A stretch of 64,000 nucleotides of DNA from JAICMB01 sp963838885 (GCA_963838885.1 CAWITB010000015.1:186001-250000), one strand, 5' to 3'. Positions 29,118-41,012 are shown, numbered from the stretch's first letter. Notes: generated by a model not told the origin, from the letters alone. Numbers and translations are program-made.

Positions 29118-30104
29118 ATGCTTTCGCTGGTTGTGCCGATCTATAAGAGCGAGGAAAACCTGGCTCGTCTGTTTGTCGCGCTGGAGGAGCTACCGGCCCG
29201 CCTGCCGGGAGCGCTTGAGGTGGTATTCGTGGTGGATGGGAGTCCGGATGCTTCGGAACAAATCATCCTGGCCCGGCTTTCCTCGTTGCCCTTCCGTTCG
29301 CAATTGGTTTCGCTGAGCCGCAACTTTGGTTCGTTTCCGGCCATCGCCGCCGGGCTTGAACGCGGCGCGGGAGACTATTTCGCCGTCATCGCCGCCGATC
29401 TGCAGGAGCCTCCGGAACTGATAATCCAGTTCGCCGAGGCGCTTCACAACGACGAAGCAGACATCGTTTTTGGCGCGCGCGCGGGCCGCTCCGACCCATG
29501 GCTTTCGGAACTTGCCTCATCCCTGTTCTGGGGACTCTACCGGCGGTTCGTAGTTAAAGATATACCCCGCGGAGGCATTGATGTTTTCGGCTGCACGCGG
29601 ACCGTGCGCGATCATTTGTTGAGACTGCGCGAAGCGAATACAAATCTGATCGCGCTTCTATTCTGGCTTGGCTTCCGCCGTAAGTTCTTTTCATATGTGC
29701 GCCGGCCGCGATTGGAAGGCCGCAGTGCCTGGACCTTTGCCAAGAAGCTGCAATACTCGCTTAACAGCATCTTTAATTTTACCGATTTGCCCATCCGCTT
29801 TCTCCTGACCGCCGGACTCGCGGGCAGCGGGCTTGCTCTTTTAGCGGCAATCGTTGTCATCGCGTTTCGCTTTCTGGGGTTAATCGACGTCGCGGGGTAT
29901 ACCGCGATCATTGTTACCGTTGTCTTCTTCGGAGGTATGACCACGTTCGGGCTCGGCCTTATTGGGCAGTACCTGTGGCTATCCCTTCAGAACACGCGAA
30001 ACCGCCCAACGTTCATTATTCGTTCCGCGACTTCGGAGGAGGCTGAAGGCGGCCGGGAGACATTGCAACACGACCTCACGCGGTTGAGGGGGGATGAGCC
30101 ATGA
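29118..30104 (+). CDS. GtrB-like membrane-anchored family 2 glycosyltransferase
   Basis: The 328-residue protein has a GT-A domain (LVVPIYKSEENL, then AADLQEPPEL) and two C-terminal membrane helices (about 225-300). Like the GT2 of the divergent operon, it has the GtrB/DPM1 form that makes polyisoprenyl-phosphate-linked sugars. It follows the aminotransferase by 4 bases and overlaps the large membrane protein gene by 4 bases, so it probably handles the 3-acetamido sugar and hands it to that protein. The specificity is inference. Confidence 0.88.
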   Translation: MLSLVVPIYKSEENLARLFVALEELPARLPGALEVVFVVDGSPDASEQIILARLSSLPFRSQLVSLSRNFGSFPAIAAGLERGAGDYFAVIAADLQEPPELIIQFAEALHNDEADIVFGARAGRSDPWLSELASSLFWGLYRRFVVKDIPRGGIDVFGCTRTVRDHLLRLREANTNLIALLFWLGFRRKFFSYVRRPRLEGRSAWTFAKKLQYSLNSIFNFTDLPIRFLLTAGLAGSGLALLAAIVVIAFRFLGLIDVAGYTAIIVTVVFFGGMTTFGLGLIGQYLWLSLQNTRNRPTFIIRSATSEEAEGGRETLQHDLTRLRGDEP

Positions 30105-32944
30105 CGGGCATGGCGCGCGGCTTCGCTCCGAACACTGCCTTTAAGAGAGCTTGGGCTAGTCGGGTCGTGCATCTGGCGACGTTGTTTTGGGGCTATTTTG
30201 CAATTGCCCTCGCCTTCCACGCAACGGGCGGCGGGTTGGGCCGTTATCTGCTCGGCGGAGGCGATGGATTCACTGCGGGACTCCCTTCGAAAATCTTTGC
30301 CGCAACGCTCTCTCCGTGGAATCCATTCGTTCAGTTGGGACAGTATGCACACGCCAATACTCAGTTTCAGCCGTTCTATCCACCCGGTCTCGCGATTCTC
30401 GGCCTTCTTTCCAAACACGTTCGGCTACAACCTCTTTATTCTGGCGCATTACGCAATGGCTGGACTGTTCTGCTACTTATACTGCCGAAGCATTCTATTA
30501 ACGCGCTACGCGTCTTTCGCGGGCGGATTGTTTTTCATGTGTAGCGGCTTCATGATTGCCCACAAGGGACATCAAGCTATGTTGAGCGCCGCCGTTTGGC
30601 TACCGCTGATCCTCTTTTGTTTTGAGCGTTACGCAAGGCGGCGAATGAGTCATGACTTATGTCTGGCGGCGGTAGCGCTGGCGTTATCGATTCTAGCCGG
30701 TTTTCCGCAAGTCACGGTCTACTCGATGCTAGTCGCGGCTCCTTACCTCGTCGTCCGTATGAGTCAATTGCCCGGCAGGTCCGTGCTTCGGAATGCCGCC
30801 CGTGCCGTGCCGATGCTGGCCGCGATAACGGTCCTGGGATGTGCATTGTCCTCTCTGCAGATCTTTGCCGTAGCGGAGGCTCTGCCGGAAATGACGCGCG
30901 CGACGCTCCCTTACGCGATGTTCAATGAGGACTCACTTCCTATTTACCGTTTTGCCGCCTTTTTCATCCCGAACATCTGGGGCGGACTTTACCGGACTCC
31001 TTCCTTCTCGCCCGATATAAACGTAGTTGAGGTCTACCCGTATATGGGGCTGCTGCCTCTCGCCTTGTCGCTGCTCGCCTTCCAGGGCTTGCGGCGAACG
31101 CCTCGGGTGGTTTGGTTTTGGTTCGCTACCGCCGTTGTCACGCTAATCCTATCATTTGGTCTGATTCCCATCCAATTCCTCCTATACCGCGTTCCTATAT
31201 ACAACCTATTCCGCGCCCCTTGCCGGCACTTATTAGAGGTCGATTTCTCGATTTGCGTTCTTGCCGCTAGCGGCTGGAACTCGCTCTTTTGCGGTTCCCG
31301 CGCCGCGGACGTGGCGCGGCGCGTACCTTGGCGCACCGCCGCCCTTTTTGCGGCGGCCCTGGCCATCAGTTTCAGCTTTGCAGGGCTTTTGAGGCACTTT
31401 GCAGTAGTGGCCTCGAGCCCTGAGTTCAGGCGTCGCCACGACCTACACGTCAACCCGATGATGAGTTTCAGCGAAGCGGAACGGATCATTCTGTTCAATC
31501 TGCGCATCGGACATCCGACGATTCTCATATCCCATAATTTTTGGAGTAGGAACTCTTGTTCTATTAATACTGTGCGGCGTCCCGAGGCTGCGGCGGATGT
31601 GGAGAGTAGCGGCGCTGTTGTTCTTCCTGGGAGACGCATGGAGCGTCTATCATTCAGATCTATGACACTCCCGATACTAGGTCATTATATAATCCGCGAG
31701 CTAGACCGGAAATCGCAGGTATCTTGAACCGCGGTTTTGATCGCGCACACTACCGCATCTTTCCTATAGACCCGAAGTTGACTTACTCCTATCCGCTGCT
31801 CAACATGATGTATGGCATAAGCGTCATCAACGATTACACTCCGATGTGGCTGAAGCGCTACCAAAGTATCACGGGGTTCCAGTTGAACGGCGCCGCGCCG
31901 GTAGAACTGCTTTCGCATCCCGAATTACTATCGTTGATTGGCGCTCAATACCTGTTCGCTCAAAACCCGGTTACCATCGAAGCCGTGCGCGAGGTTGTAA
32001 AACCAACGGGCGTTGGCGCCCGATCGCTTCCGCTTGCGCCTTTGACGTGCGCGGCTTTGCAGTGCGTGGGCGCCGCGTTCTCCGGAACGACAATTTCTCT
32101 CGTATCTCCCGGTGGCGCGGGAGTGGCGATTGTAAATTTCCCAATCGAACTGCATCCATCCACGAATTATGAAATCAGCTTCGACGTGGACGCGATCAGA
32201 AGCCCACCCACTCCGCTTTCTGTCAACCTGTATGCATACAAGCCAGGCAGCATCTACGATAATCCAGGGCAGTACCGTTCTGTCGTGGATATAACGAAGA
32301 CCCCTATCAGGCACACGTTGTGGATCAATTCGGGTCCAACGGCTCCTCAACACGCGTTTTTGCGTCTGTATACCCAATCCCAAGTTGCCATTGAAATCGG
32401 CAATGTCCAGATTGCGGAAGCCACCCGGAGCTTCCCCGCGGTTTATCCCGAAGCGTTCAGGACACGCGGCGGAATTGTAGTTTTCCGGAATCCTCACGCG
32501 CTGCCCCGTTTCCGCTTCGCTACTAAAGGGATTCCCGCCCTCACTTTTGAGCGGGCAGAAGGAGTTCTCCTCGACCCGGACTTCGATGGAAGCACGCAAG
32601 CGGTCGTCGAGGGCCTCGGCCGGAAGGTCGATTTTTCTTCCGGCCGGATTGTATCGGAAGACATTCACAATAATTTAATGCGCTGGACCGTTGAGACCGG
32701 CGCCCGGAGTCTTTTTGTTGTCGCCGACAGTTTGTTCCCAGGTTGGAAGGCGAAAGTTGACGGCCGCCCGGTCGAGATCAGGATGGTCGATGGTTTCCTT
32801 CGCGGGGTATTCATCGCAGGCTCCGGCAAGCACTCCGTGGAAATGCGCTTCTGGCCCGCGAGCCTGACGTATGGACTGGCCGTCACCGTTTGCGCCGTCA
32901 TTGCAGCGCTCCTCATCGCGCTCAAGCACCGGATGCGCGATTAG
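30101..32944 (+). CDS. YfhO-like polytopic membrane protein (predicted GT-C glycosyltransferase), three frame breaks
   Basis: The product is about 945 residues if read across frame changes near 30410, 31541 and 31661. The first two-thirds hold many membrane helices and end with an extracytoplasmic domain. The C-terminal segment FPGWKAKVDGRPVEI...FRA-type and the final membrane helix match YfhO-family proteins. YfhO-type and related GT-C enzymes move sugars from lipid-linked donors to glycans outside the membrane. The 4-base overlap with the GtrB-like gene fits the gtrB-GT-C pairing seen in O-antigen modification. Confidence is good for the family and low for substrate. Confidence 0.75.
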
Positions 32945-32969
32945 GCGCCAACAGCGAAATTTTTCATTT

Positions 32970-34870
32970 TTAGGGGACCGTCCATGTTCCAGCCTGAACC
33001 AGGCCCGGCCCGGTCCCGTCCGGGGCCTGGGAGATGACATAAAGCTGCCGTGGACCGGCGAATGTCTTACGAAGCCGCAAATGGAATTGCGCGGTCATTT
33101 CGGAGGAGGTTAGGGATGACAACGAGCCACTCCGCAATAACTCGCATTGGCCGTTGGCGGCCGAGCTTGCCGTGCCGAGCGGCTGCGATCCGGAACCGTT
33201 GTCGTTGACCAGCAGCGCATCGTCGCTTGCGAAATCCCAGAAAACGTAGCAGGCATTGCCGCCATCTATACGGTCGTTAATTAGCAATCCGATCATGGCC
33301 GGCGGCTGGGCGCCTGGTGTTCTCGCGAGCGACACCCGAAACACCTGATCGCGCCCCGACCCGGCCTTTGGCGCGATCGAGAGCGGACCGTAGTCGATGC
33401 GCATTAAATTCGCGCTAGCGCCATTCGCGATGCGGCGAGCCATCGCGATGGCCGGTGACTGCGCCGTCACCCACATCGAAAGGCAGACCGCCAGCGCGGC
33501 ATAGGCGAGAACGCTCGCTACGTTTACCCAGCGCGACTTTCCGCCAACCGCCCTCAACCGTTGGACAGCGATGAATGAGAATGGCAGCAGCGCCCACAGG
33601 AGTGGCACGCCGAAGCGGCTTTCCGGGTCGCTAGTACCATAAACAGCGAGATAGGCCCCTACTGAAAAAAGAAACGCAGCTCGCATCGTGATTGCCGGCC
33701 CGATCTCACCGGGCTTTCGCGTAGAGAACTCCCTGAACCAGGCGAACAGGCCGAGCAGGCTCAAACCGACGAGAAATTGCAGCGCTATAGCTTCCGGCAG
33801 GCGATACCACGGGAGTAGATTCCGTACGTATACAAAAGGAAAATCTTGATCGATGAGATTGAAGACATGCAGGCCGACGGTTGCGGCCCCGCGGACTGGA
33901 TGCTCCAGATACCAAACGCCCGGATTCGGCGCCGGCAAATGCGTCCCCGCAAACAGAGGATTCGGATAAGTTACACTCACGACCGGAGCGGGAGAAATCC
34001 CAGTTGCGTACTTAATGAAAAGAACACCCACAGTTTGCATGCGCCTTTGGAGATCGTCCGCCACCAACGGTGTCCAGCGCCCGTAATAGACAACGTTGTT
34101 GCGAAGCTGCGGGAGCATCGGAATGAGAGCAAGCGCCACTGTGACCGGGGCCGTCACGAGCGCCGAGCGCACCCTTTTGCGAAACGTTATCGCGTTGTCG
34201 CCGAAGACAAGCTGCAATTGGCCGGCAAACCACGCCGCAAGCATAAATATATTGGCCGGACGCACCATAACGCAAAAACCAACGATCAGACTGCCCCCGC
34301 ATAAGAATACCCAGTACTTCCAATTCCCGATGTTTTGCCACGTGAACAACCAAAAACTGACGACGACGAGCAATAACGATAGCGAAAGACTATCGGTCAG
34401 AGACGTCGGTGCACAGGAAAATAGCCCACACATTCAAATACATTCCGATGTCGACCGCTATCCGGCCAGCGGGATAGGCGGCCATCGCGCGCCACAGCAA
34501 AAGCACCGCCAGGATGTACATGGACACTTGCAGTTCGGTAACGATAGCTCGCAGTGGCAGCCTGAAGAACGTCGCAATTGGGTCGACCCAGGAAAGTAGG
34601 AGTGGATAACCGTACGTACGAATTGAGGAGAGATCGAAGCGGCTCAAGAGGCCGTGAGCGCCGATGTCTTTCGCGGCCCGAAGGTATCCCGCGGCATCGT
34701 ACATGAGCGGTTCATGGATATCGCGCGGCAAGGGCGAGGTTGGCAACCACGACAACGAACAGGATCGAACCGCCCATCAATATCTTCGAACGCCCGCCTG
34801 TTCGAGAGCGGAGGTCATCAAAGGACGGTTCTTTTGTTGCCGCCGCAACCTTAGCGGCCGAATTGTGCAT
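32970..34870 (-). CDS. Polytopic membrane glycosyltransferase-like protein (GT-C type), two frame breaks
   Basis: Read from ATG 34870, which has GGAGG seven bases upstream, a first membrane helix ends at RYP, then the frame changes near 34725 and again near 34420. The rest gives about 630 residues with roughly ten membrane helices and a C-terminal beta-rich extracytoplasmic part. DIHEPLMYDAAGYLRAAKD after the first helix resembles the first loop with acidic residues of PMT/ArnT-like GT-C enzymes. The gene is convergent with the YfhO-like gene and divergent from the next membrane protein. It is probably another extracytoplasmic glycosyltransferase; a more exact call is not supportable. Confidence 0.65.
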
Positions 34871-35030
34871 CGGTATCCTCCATTTTTAGCATTCTTGCCG
34901 TGGTCCATACTTTCCATCTGTTGTGACCGCCGGCAAGCGGTCCATATTGTGCCGCCAAAGAGAACACAATACGCCGGGTTGCCGACTTGCGGTCCGCGTT
35001 GGTGGGTTATGATATGGTTTCCCGCTGTAC

Positions 35031-37636
35031 ATGTCGTCAACCGCCGCTAAACCCATCCGTTCCAACGTCCACCCGCGCCGCCATCGGCTCCTTCGCGCCT
35101 CCCTGCCATACGCTGCCACGGCATTGCTGGCATTGCTGTTCTGCGGCTATGAGTTCGATCTCCGGCATCAGGATCTCCGGTACCCCCTCGGCGCTCCAAG
35201 TGGAGATTATCTGTTAAGCGCCACCATCGTCAAAGGCGTGATGCAACATGGCTGGTACACGACCAACCCGATGGTCGGCGCGCCCCAGGGCTTGGATTTT
35301 CATGACTTTCCCATGTCGGAGGGACTTCATTTCGTGTTCTACCAGATCGCCGGCATTCTGCATCTGCCGGTCGCGCTGGCCATGAATCTTCATTACATCC
35401 TGGGCTACATCCTGATTGCGCTGGCATCGCTTTACGTCTTTCGCGCGCTGCGGCTACCGCTCGCGCCATCGATCGCCGCGGGCTTGCTTTTTGCGTTTAT
35501 GCCGCATCACTGGATGCGGGGACAGGGACACATGATGCTGAGTTCGTATTACATGATCCCGTTCACCGTGCTGGCGATCCTGTGGTTGGCGCGGGGGCGA
35601 GGAGTTTGTTGAGCGTTCGACCCGGGACGAGCGGTTCCGCTACCGCTTGACTCGTAAGGGCGTCGCCGCGGCCGTGATTTGCGCGCTCACCGGGTCCGCG
35701 GGTATTTACTACGCGGTCTTCGCAATGGCATTCTTTGCGATCATGGCCATCTTCCGTTTCGTGCGCCGCCCGGATGTGGGTCAGGCCCTTACCGGTCTGA
35801 TGCCCATCGCGTTCATTAGCTCATTTATCATTCTGAACGTTTCTCCGAGCTCGTGTATTGGATGCGGCACGGAACCAACAATGTCGTCGCACTGCGCACT
35901 CCCGCGAGAAGCCGATATATATGGCATGAAGATTATTCAGCTTCTCATGCCCATCATCAACCACAGGATTGCGCGGCTGGCGGCTTGGAAAACCGATTAT
36001 TTGATCACCACGGGTCCATACGTGCCCAATAACGACGTGACCGTGGCTCTCGGCGTAGTGGCCGGCTTCGGGTTTCTGTTCCTGGTGGCCTGGCTGTTTT
36101 TTGGCCAGGACGACCGCACCATTGACGGCCAGCTTCTCACTCATTTGAGCTTGCTGAACATGGCGGCGCTTCTCATCGCAACCATCGGTGGATTCGGCTC
36201 TCTTTTTGCCCATGATGATTTCGCCGCAGATCCGCGCATATAGCCGGATCAGCATCTATATCGCGTTCTTTTCGTTCTTGGCGGTGCTGATTCTCATCCG
36301 GCGCGTGGAGCTCTTGTGGTTTCGCTCGAAGGATCGCGCCAAGCTCCTACATTTCGCCGTTGCCGCGGTCATGTTCGCCGGACTGTGGGACATTACGCCC
36401 CCCGTGCTGGCCCTGGAGCCAACCCCGGCGGCCCTGGCGGCGGAGAAAAGCGATCGCAATTTTATCCAGTCCATTGAAGCCGCGGTTCCGAGCGGCTCGA
36501 TGATCTACCAGTTGCCCTATCATCCGTTCCCGGAATACGGCCCTATCAATAAGATGCAGGATTACGATCCGTTGCGCGGTTACTTGTATTCGGACCATCT
36601 GAGGTGGAGCTACGGCGCCATGAGAGGCCGTCCGGCGGACGAGTGGCAGAAGCATGTAGCGTCCCTGCCGCTTTCCCAAATGTTGCCCACTGTCGCGGAA
36701 GCCGGATTCCAAGGCATCTACATCGATTGCGATGGATATGCGGACGGCGCGGAGAACCTGGTAAGCCGGCTCGGCGCGTTGCTCGCGGAAAGCGCTGTCC
36801 GAAGCGCCAATCGGCGCTTCGTCTTCTTCCCGATCGTGAAATATTCCACCGGCCTGAAGCGCGTTGACAGCGCCGCTTGGGCTCGTACCCGGGAACGGGT
36901 TCTGCAACTTCCTGTAAGCATCTCTTGGAAAGGCTGTTCTCCGCCAGAAGATGGCGGGAAGCATATCTGGTGCCCGTACGATGCGGAAATGCAACTCGAA
37001 AACGAAGGCGGGGGCGACCGCTGGATTCACGTACAGGCAACCTTCCAGTCCGCCACCGGCAACCCGGCCACCCTCACCTTCGGCGCGCCGGTTTCACGGA
37101 CGATCGAGATCGCTGGGGGATGGCAGCCGTCCTCGCTGGACGTGGTCGTCCCGCCGGGCACGCTTCGCGTCAAGGTACACTCCGACGCGAAACGTCTGGT
37201 CCTCCCCACCGATCCGCGCCTGCTGGTATTCAACATTTTGAATCCGGAGGTCACCAGCGACAGCCCGTTCGCAAACGCCCCGCCGCCGATTGGCGTGGCG
37301 TTTACCGGGTGTACTCCTCCCACGGGCGGCAAGAACTTCTGGTGTCCTTTTGACGGCGCGCTCGCATTAACAAATAGCGGTAGCGAGCCGCGCTCTCTCC
37401 GCGTTTCGGCAAGAATCCAGACGGGCGCAAGTGCACCAGCTATCCTCACGATGGGAGGCTTGCTTACCAAGACCGTGCCCATCGGCCCCGGCGGCGTTCC
37501 TTTTACCGCCGACATCACGCTGCCACCGGGAAAGAGCACAATAACCTTACACTGTGACGGAAAGCGTTATATCGTTCCAACCGACGCGCGAGTGCTGGTC
37601 TTCTCCATAACCGGTCTTGACGTGAGCGATGAATAG
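35031..37636 (+). CDS. Polytopic membrane protein (GT-C-like) with duplicated C-terminal domain, four frame breaks
   Basis: The N-terminal half has multiple membrane helices with a loop (PLGAPSGDYLL) near the N-terminus and HHWMRGQGHMML later, a pattern of membrane sugar transferases. The frame changes near 35605, 35855, 35910 and 36212; the middle pair cancel and hide VYWMRHGTNNVV in the other frame. The C-terminus holds two similar domains of about 95 residues, each starting GC-x-PP and containing a WCP-x-D motif (about 36930-37250 and 37290-37620). The stop overlaps coaD by 8 bases. Family is not certain and the job in glycan assembly is inferred from the neighbours. Confidence 0.65.
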
Positions 37637-38159
37637 TATCGCCCCCGTACGAAGCGGCACTGCCGGGAATCGCATTACCGGCATTTTCCCCGGCTCCTTC
37701 GATCCCATCACAAACGGGCATCTGGACCTGATCGAGCGCAGTGTCCGCCTGGTGGACCGGCTCGTGGTGGCCATTCTGCGCAATGAGCAGAAACAGGCCT
37801 TGTTCACGGTTGAGGAGCGCATCGACATGGCGCACGAGGTGGTGGGCCGGATCGCGAATGTCGAGGTCGTGGCCTTCGACGGCCTGCTGGTCGACTTCGC
37901 GGCGCGTTGCGGGGCCACCGTGATTGTGCGCGGGATCCGCGCGGTCTCCGATTACGAATACGAGCTGCAGATGGCCTTGATGAACCGCAGGTTGAACGCG
38001 GAGATCGAGACCGTGTTCCTCCCCTCCGGGGAAGCGTACTCGTTCGTCAGCTCGCGGCTGGTGAAAGAGGTGATCCGGCTGGGCGGCAACATCTCGGGTC
38101 TCGTGCCGCGCCCCGTTGAAGGTAGACTAAGAAAAATACTCCTAGGAGAAGAACAATAG
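37629..38159 (+). CDS. coaD: Phosphopantetheine adenylyltransferase
   Basis: The 176-residue protein has the nucleotidyltransferase motif PGSFDPITNGH (residues 21-31) and the phosphopantetheine-site segments VRGIRAVSDYEYE and SSRLVKE. It catalyses the fourth step of coenzyme A synthesis, making dephospho-CoA from 4'-phosphopantetheine and ATP. It has about 14 more N-terminal residues than the shortest family members. It overlaps the upstream membrane protein gene by 8 bases. Confidence 0.95.
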   Translation: MNSIAPVRSGTAGNRITGIFPGSFDPITNGHLDLIERSVRLVDRLVVAILRNEQKQALFTVEERIDMAHEVVGRIANVEVVAFDGLLVDFAARCGATVIVRGIRAVSDYEYELQMALMNRRLNAEIETVFLPSGEAYSFVSSRLVKEVIRLGGNISGLVPRPVEGRLRKILLGEEQ

Positions 38160-38161
38160 AA

Positions 38162-39346
38162 GTGCAGCACGCAACTCTTGAACTTTCAGATCGCATTTCT
38201 CTCATCAGCGAATCCTCGACGATGAAGGTTGCCGCGGATGCAGACCGTCTGCGGCGCGAAGGGATTGACGTCGTGGATTTCGGCGCCGGCGAGCCCGATT
38301 TTCCTACTCCGGACAATGTCAAACGGGCCGGGATCGCGGCGATCGAAGCCAACTTCACCAAGTACACGGCGACGGGCGGCACAGTGGAGCTCAAGACCGC
38401 GATCTGCGAGCGGCATCGCGGCGATTATGGAAGCAATTATTCGCCCGCCGAATGCATTGTCACGGTGGGCGGCAAACACGCCATTTTCAATCTCACACAG
38501 GCCCTGCTGAACCCCGGCGACGAAGTTCTGATCCCGGTTCCCTACTGGGTTACCTATAAGGACGTGGTGAATTACGCGGGCGCCAAATGCGTTTTTGCGC
38601 CAACGGACGAAGCGAACGGCTTCACTTTTACGGCGAAAACCATTGAACCCTACATCACCGCGAAAACAAAGCTGCTGATCATCAATTCTCCATCGAACCC
38701 CAGCGGCGGCGTCTTGAGCCGCGAGGAATTCGAGCGCATCCATCACCTGGCTTCGCGGCGCGGGATCTGGCTGCTGACGGACGAATGCTACTGCCGCTTC
38801 CTGTATGAGGGCGAGCCGTTCTCTATTGCCGCGCTTCCGGGCGCCAAGGAAAATGTCGTGGTGGCGGGATCGCTTTCGAAAACTTACGCCATGACGGGTT
38901 GGCGCATCGGGTTTGCGCTGGCTCCGCAGACGGTCGTCGCCGCCATGATGAAGTTGCAAAGCCATTGCACGTCGAATCCAACTTCTATCGCGCAAAAGGC
39001 CGGAACGGAAGCTCTGCGCGGTCCGCAGGAATCCGTCGCGGCGATGCTGGCCGAATATCGCAAGCGGCGGGATTATGTGGTCACGCGGCTGCGGGCCATT
39101 CCTGGAGTGAAGATTGCGGAGCCGAAGGGCGCATTCTACGCTTATCCCAATGTTTCGGTTGCATTCGGGCGGGGGATTTCCTCAGCCATGCGGTTCGCCG
39201 AGAAGCTTCTGGCGGAAGCTCACGTGGCCGTCGTGCCCGGGGAAGCGTTCGGAACCAATGAGCACGTGCGCTTGTCGTATGCGACCTCGATGGGCGAGCT
39301 GGCGCGCGGCCTGGATCGCATCGAGAAGTTCATTGGCGAGCAGTGA
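38162..39346 (+). CDS. Class I aspartate/aromatic-type aminotransferase
   Basis: The 394-residue PLP enzyme has the fold-type I signatures YTATGGTVELK, NSPSNPSGGV and the PLP lysine Lys240 in SLSKTYAMTGWRIGF, followed by the phosphate-binding Arg. It is closest to the bacterial Ibeta-type AspC family that takes aspartate and sometimes prephenate. The start is GTG at 38162, two bases after the coaD stop, giving the usual N-terminal length. Exact substrate is not readable. Confidence 0.9.
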   Translation: MQHATLELSDRISLISESSTMKVAADADRLRREGIDVVDFGAGEPDFPTPDNVKRAGIAAIEANFTKYTATGGTVELKTAICERHRGDYGSNYSPAECIVTVGGKHAIFNLTQALLNPGDEVLIPVPYWVTYKDVVNYAGAKCVFAPTDEANGFTFTAKTIEPYITAKTKLLIINSPSNPSGGVLSREEFERIHHLASRRGIWLLTDECYCRFLYEGEPFSIAALPGAKENVVVAGSLSKTYAMTGWRIGFALAPQTVVAAMMKLQSHCTSNPTSIAQKAGTEALRGPQESVAAMLAEYRKRRDYVVTRLRAIPGVKIAEPKGAFYAYPNVSVAFGRGISSAMRFAEKLLAEAHVAVVPGEAFGTNEHVRLSYATSMGELARGLDRIEKFIGEQ

Positions 39347-40092
39347 CGCACGGCCGTCGCGGCTATCGCGCAAGCTGGTCGAGCGGCCCTGGGGCGGCGA
39401 AATCTGGTTCACGGCCGAACCGGAGCTGCCTTTACTCATAAAATTCATTTACACGCGCGAGGCGCTCTCGTTTCAGGTGCATCCCGGAGACGACTACGCC
39501 GCCCGCCATCATGATGGATCGCGCGGCAAGACGGAGATGTGGTACATCGTGAACGCCGCGCCGGATGCGCGGATTGCGCTCGGACTGCGCGAGGCTATCG
39601 CGCCCGGGCGCTTGCGGGAAGCCGCGCAATCGGGAGAGATTCAGGAGCTTGTCAATTGGGTAACGCCGCGGCCGGGGGACGCCTTTTTTACGCCGGCCGG
39701 CACGGTGCACGCCATTGGCGGGGGCATCGAGCTGTGGGAAGTGCAGGAGAATTCCGATATCACGTACCGGCTGTTTGACTACGGGCGCGGACGGGAGTTG
39801 CACCTCGATCATGCCATGAACGTAATGAACCGGAAGCCAACGGAGGCGCGGCCGGCACCGCTGCCGCTGCGTTGCGACTGGTTTTGCGCGGAGCGCCTGA
39901 GCCGTGAGGGAACTTTCGAGATCGATCGATCTCCCGAGCGGTTCCAATTGCTGATTTTCGTCCAGGGTTCGGGCGAAATCGCAGGCCAGACTTTTTGAAG
40001 CGGGCGAAGTATGGATGATTCCGCCCGGTATGGCGCCGTTCGAGGTGCGCTGCGATAACACCACCGAAGTGTTGCGGTGCCGCGAGCCGTAG
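39333..40092 (+). CDS. Class I mannose-6-phosphate isomerase-like protein, one frame break
   Basis: The protein is a small (about 250-residue) cupin phosphomannose isomerase. It has VERPWGG near the N-terminus, FQVHPGDDYA and the metal-site run ELHLDHAM, with PAGTVHAIGGG in the middle, all typical of the short class I form. The likely start is TTG at 39333, overlapping the aminotransferase by 14 bases, because no ATG precedes the conserved part. The frame changes near 39993 in a run of five T, after which the usual C-terminal cupin strand EAGEVWMIPPGMAPF continues. It would link fructose-6-phosphate with GDP-mannose precursors. Confidence 0.8.
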
Positions 40093-40127
40093 CGGTTTTG
40101 GCCGATCGAGCCGGACAGCAGTGAACG

Positions 40128-40203
<76 letters not shown>

Positions 40204-40281
40204 AATACTCATTATTCATCGGATGCCGCAGTGAATGTACCACGACATTCCCACGAAAACCGCTCGCCTCAGAGGACACGC

Positions 40282-41004
40282 TTACATGAAGAAACGGATC
40301 TTCAGCAGATCCTTGAAGGACTTCAGTCCCTGCGCCATGCTCACCTTCGTCCCTTCGACGTTGGCCCAATGGACCGGTACTTCGATGGCGCGCAAGGAAG
40401 CTTTCCTGGCCAGGTATAAATCTTCGACGTCGAAGCTGAAGCCATCGAGCTTCTGGCGCGAGAACACCGTTCGCGAGGCCGCTTGGCGGTACAGTTTGAA
40501 GCCGCACTGGGTATCTTTGAACGGGAGCCCGGTAATTTTCCGCATCGTGAAATTAAACGCTCTGCCGGACCATTCCCGAAAGCTCGACTGATGGACGCTC
40601 ACCAACGATCTGTCGACCGCGCGCGATCCGATCGCGATGTCCGCATTCGCTTTCACGGCGGCGCAGTAGAGCTTGTCCACCTCTTCGATGGGGGTGGACA
40701 GATCGGCGTCCGTATACAACACCCAATCTCCCGCGGCATGGAGCATTCCATTGCGGACCGCGTAGCCTTTGCCGCGATTGCCGGGGTTCTGGAGCAGCCG
40801 CACGCGGGAATTGTTGCGCGCCACTTCAGCCGTACGGTCGCGCGACCCGTCATCGACCACGATCACCTCCTCGAAAGACAAAGCCCGTCCGCCGAGCCAC
40901 TGCAGCACTCTGCCCAGCGTGGCCGGCAGCCTCTCCTCCTCGTTATAGGCGGGGATCACGATCGATAAGGAGCGCAACGGCTCGGGGGCGGGGGACGCCG
41001 GCAT
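40282..41004 (-). CDS. DPG-synthase-like family 2 glycosyltransferase
   Basis: This 240-residue GT-A protein begins SIVIPAYNEEERL and has the metal-binding YTDADLSTPI and QCGFKLYR, the pattern of dolichyl-phosphate beta-glucosyltransferase/Alg5-like enzymes. It has no C-terminal membrane helices, unlike the two GtrB-like proteins in the window. It should transfer a sugar from a nucleotide donor to a polyisoprenyl phosphate or other lipid. It starts 9 bases after lptD on the same strand. Confidence 0.87.
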   Translation of the reverse strand: MPASPAPEPLRSLSIVIPAYNEEERLPATLGRVLQWLGGRALSFEEVIVVDDGSRDRTAEVARNNSRVRLLQNPGNRGKGYAVRNGMLHAAGDWVLYTDADLSTPIEEVDKLYCAAVKANADIAIGSRAVDRSLVSVHQSSFREWSGRAFNFTMRKITGLPFKDTQCGFKLYRQAASRTVFSRQKLDGFSFDVEDLYLARKASLRAIEVPVHWANVEGTKVSMAQGLKSFKDLLKIRFFM

Positions 41005-41012
41005 CGTCGCCG

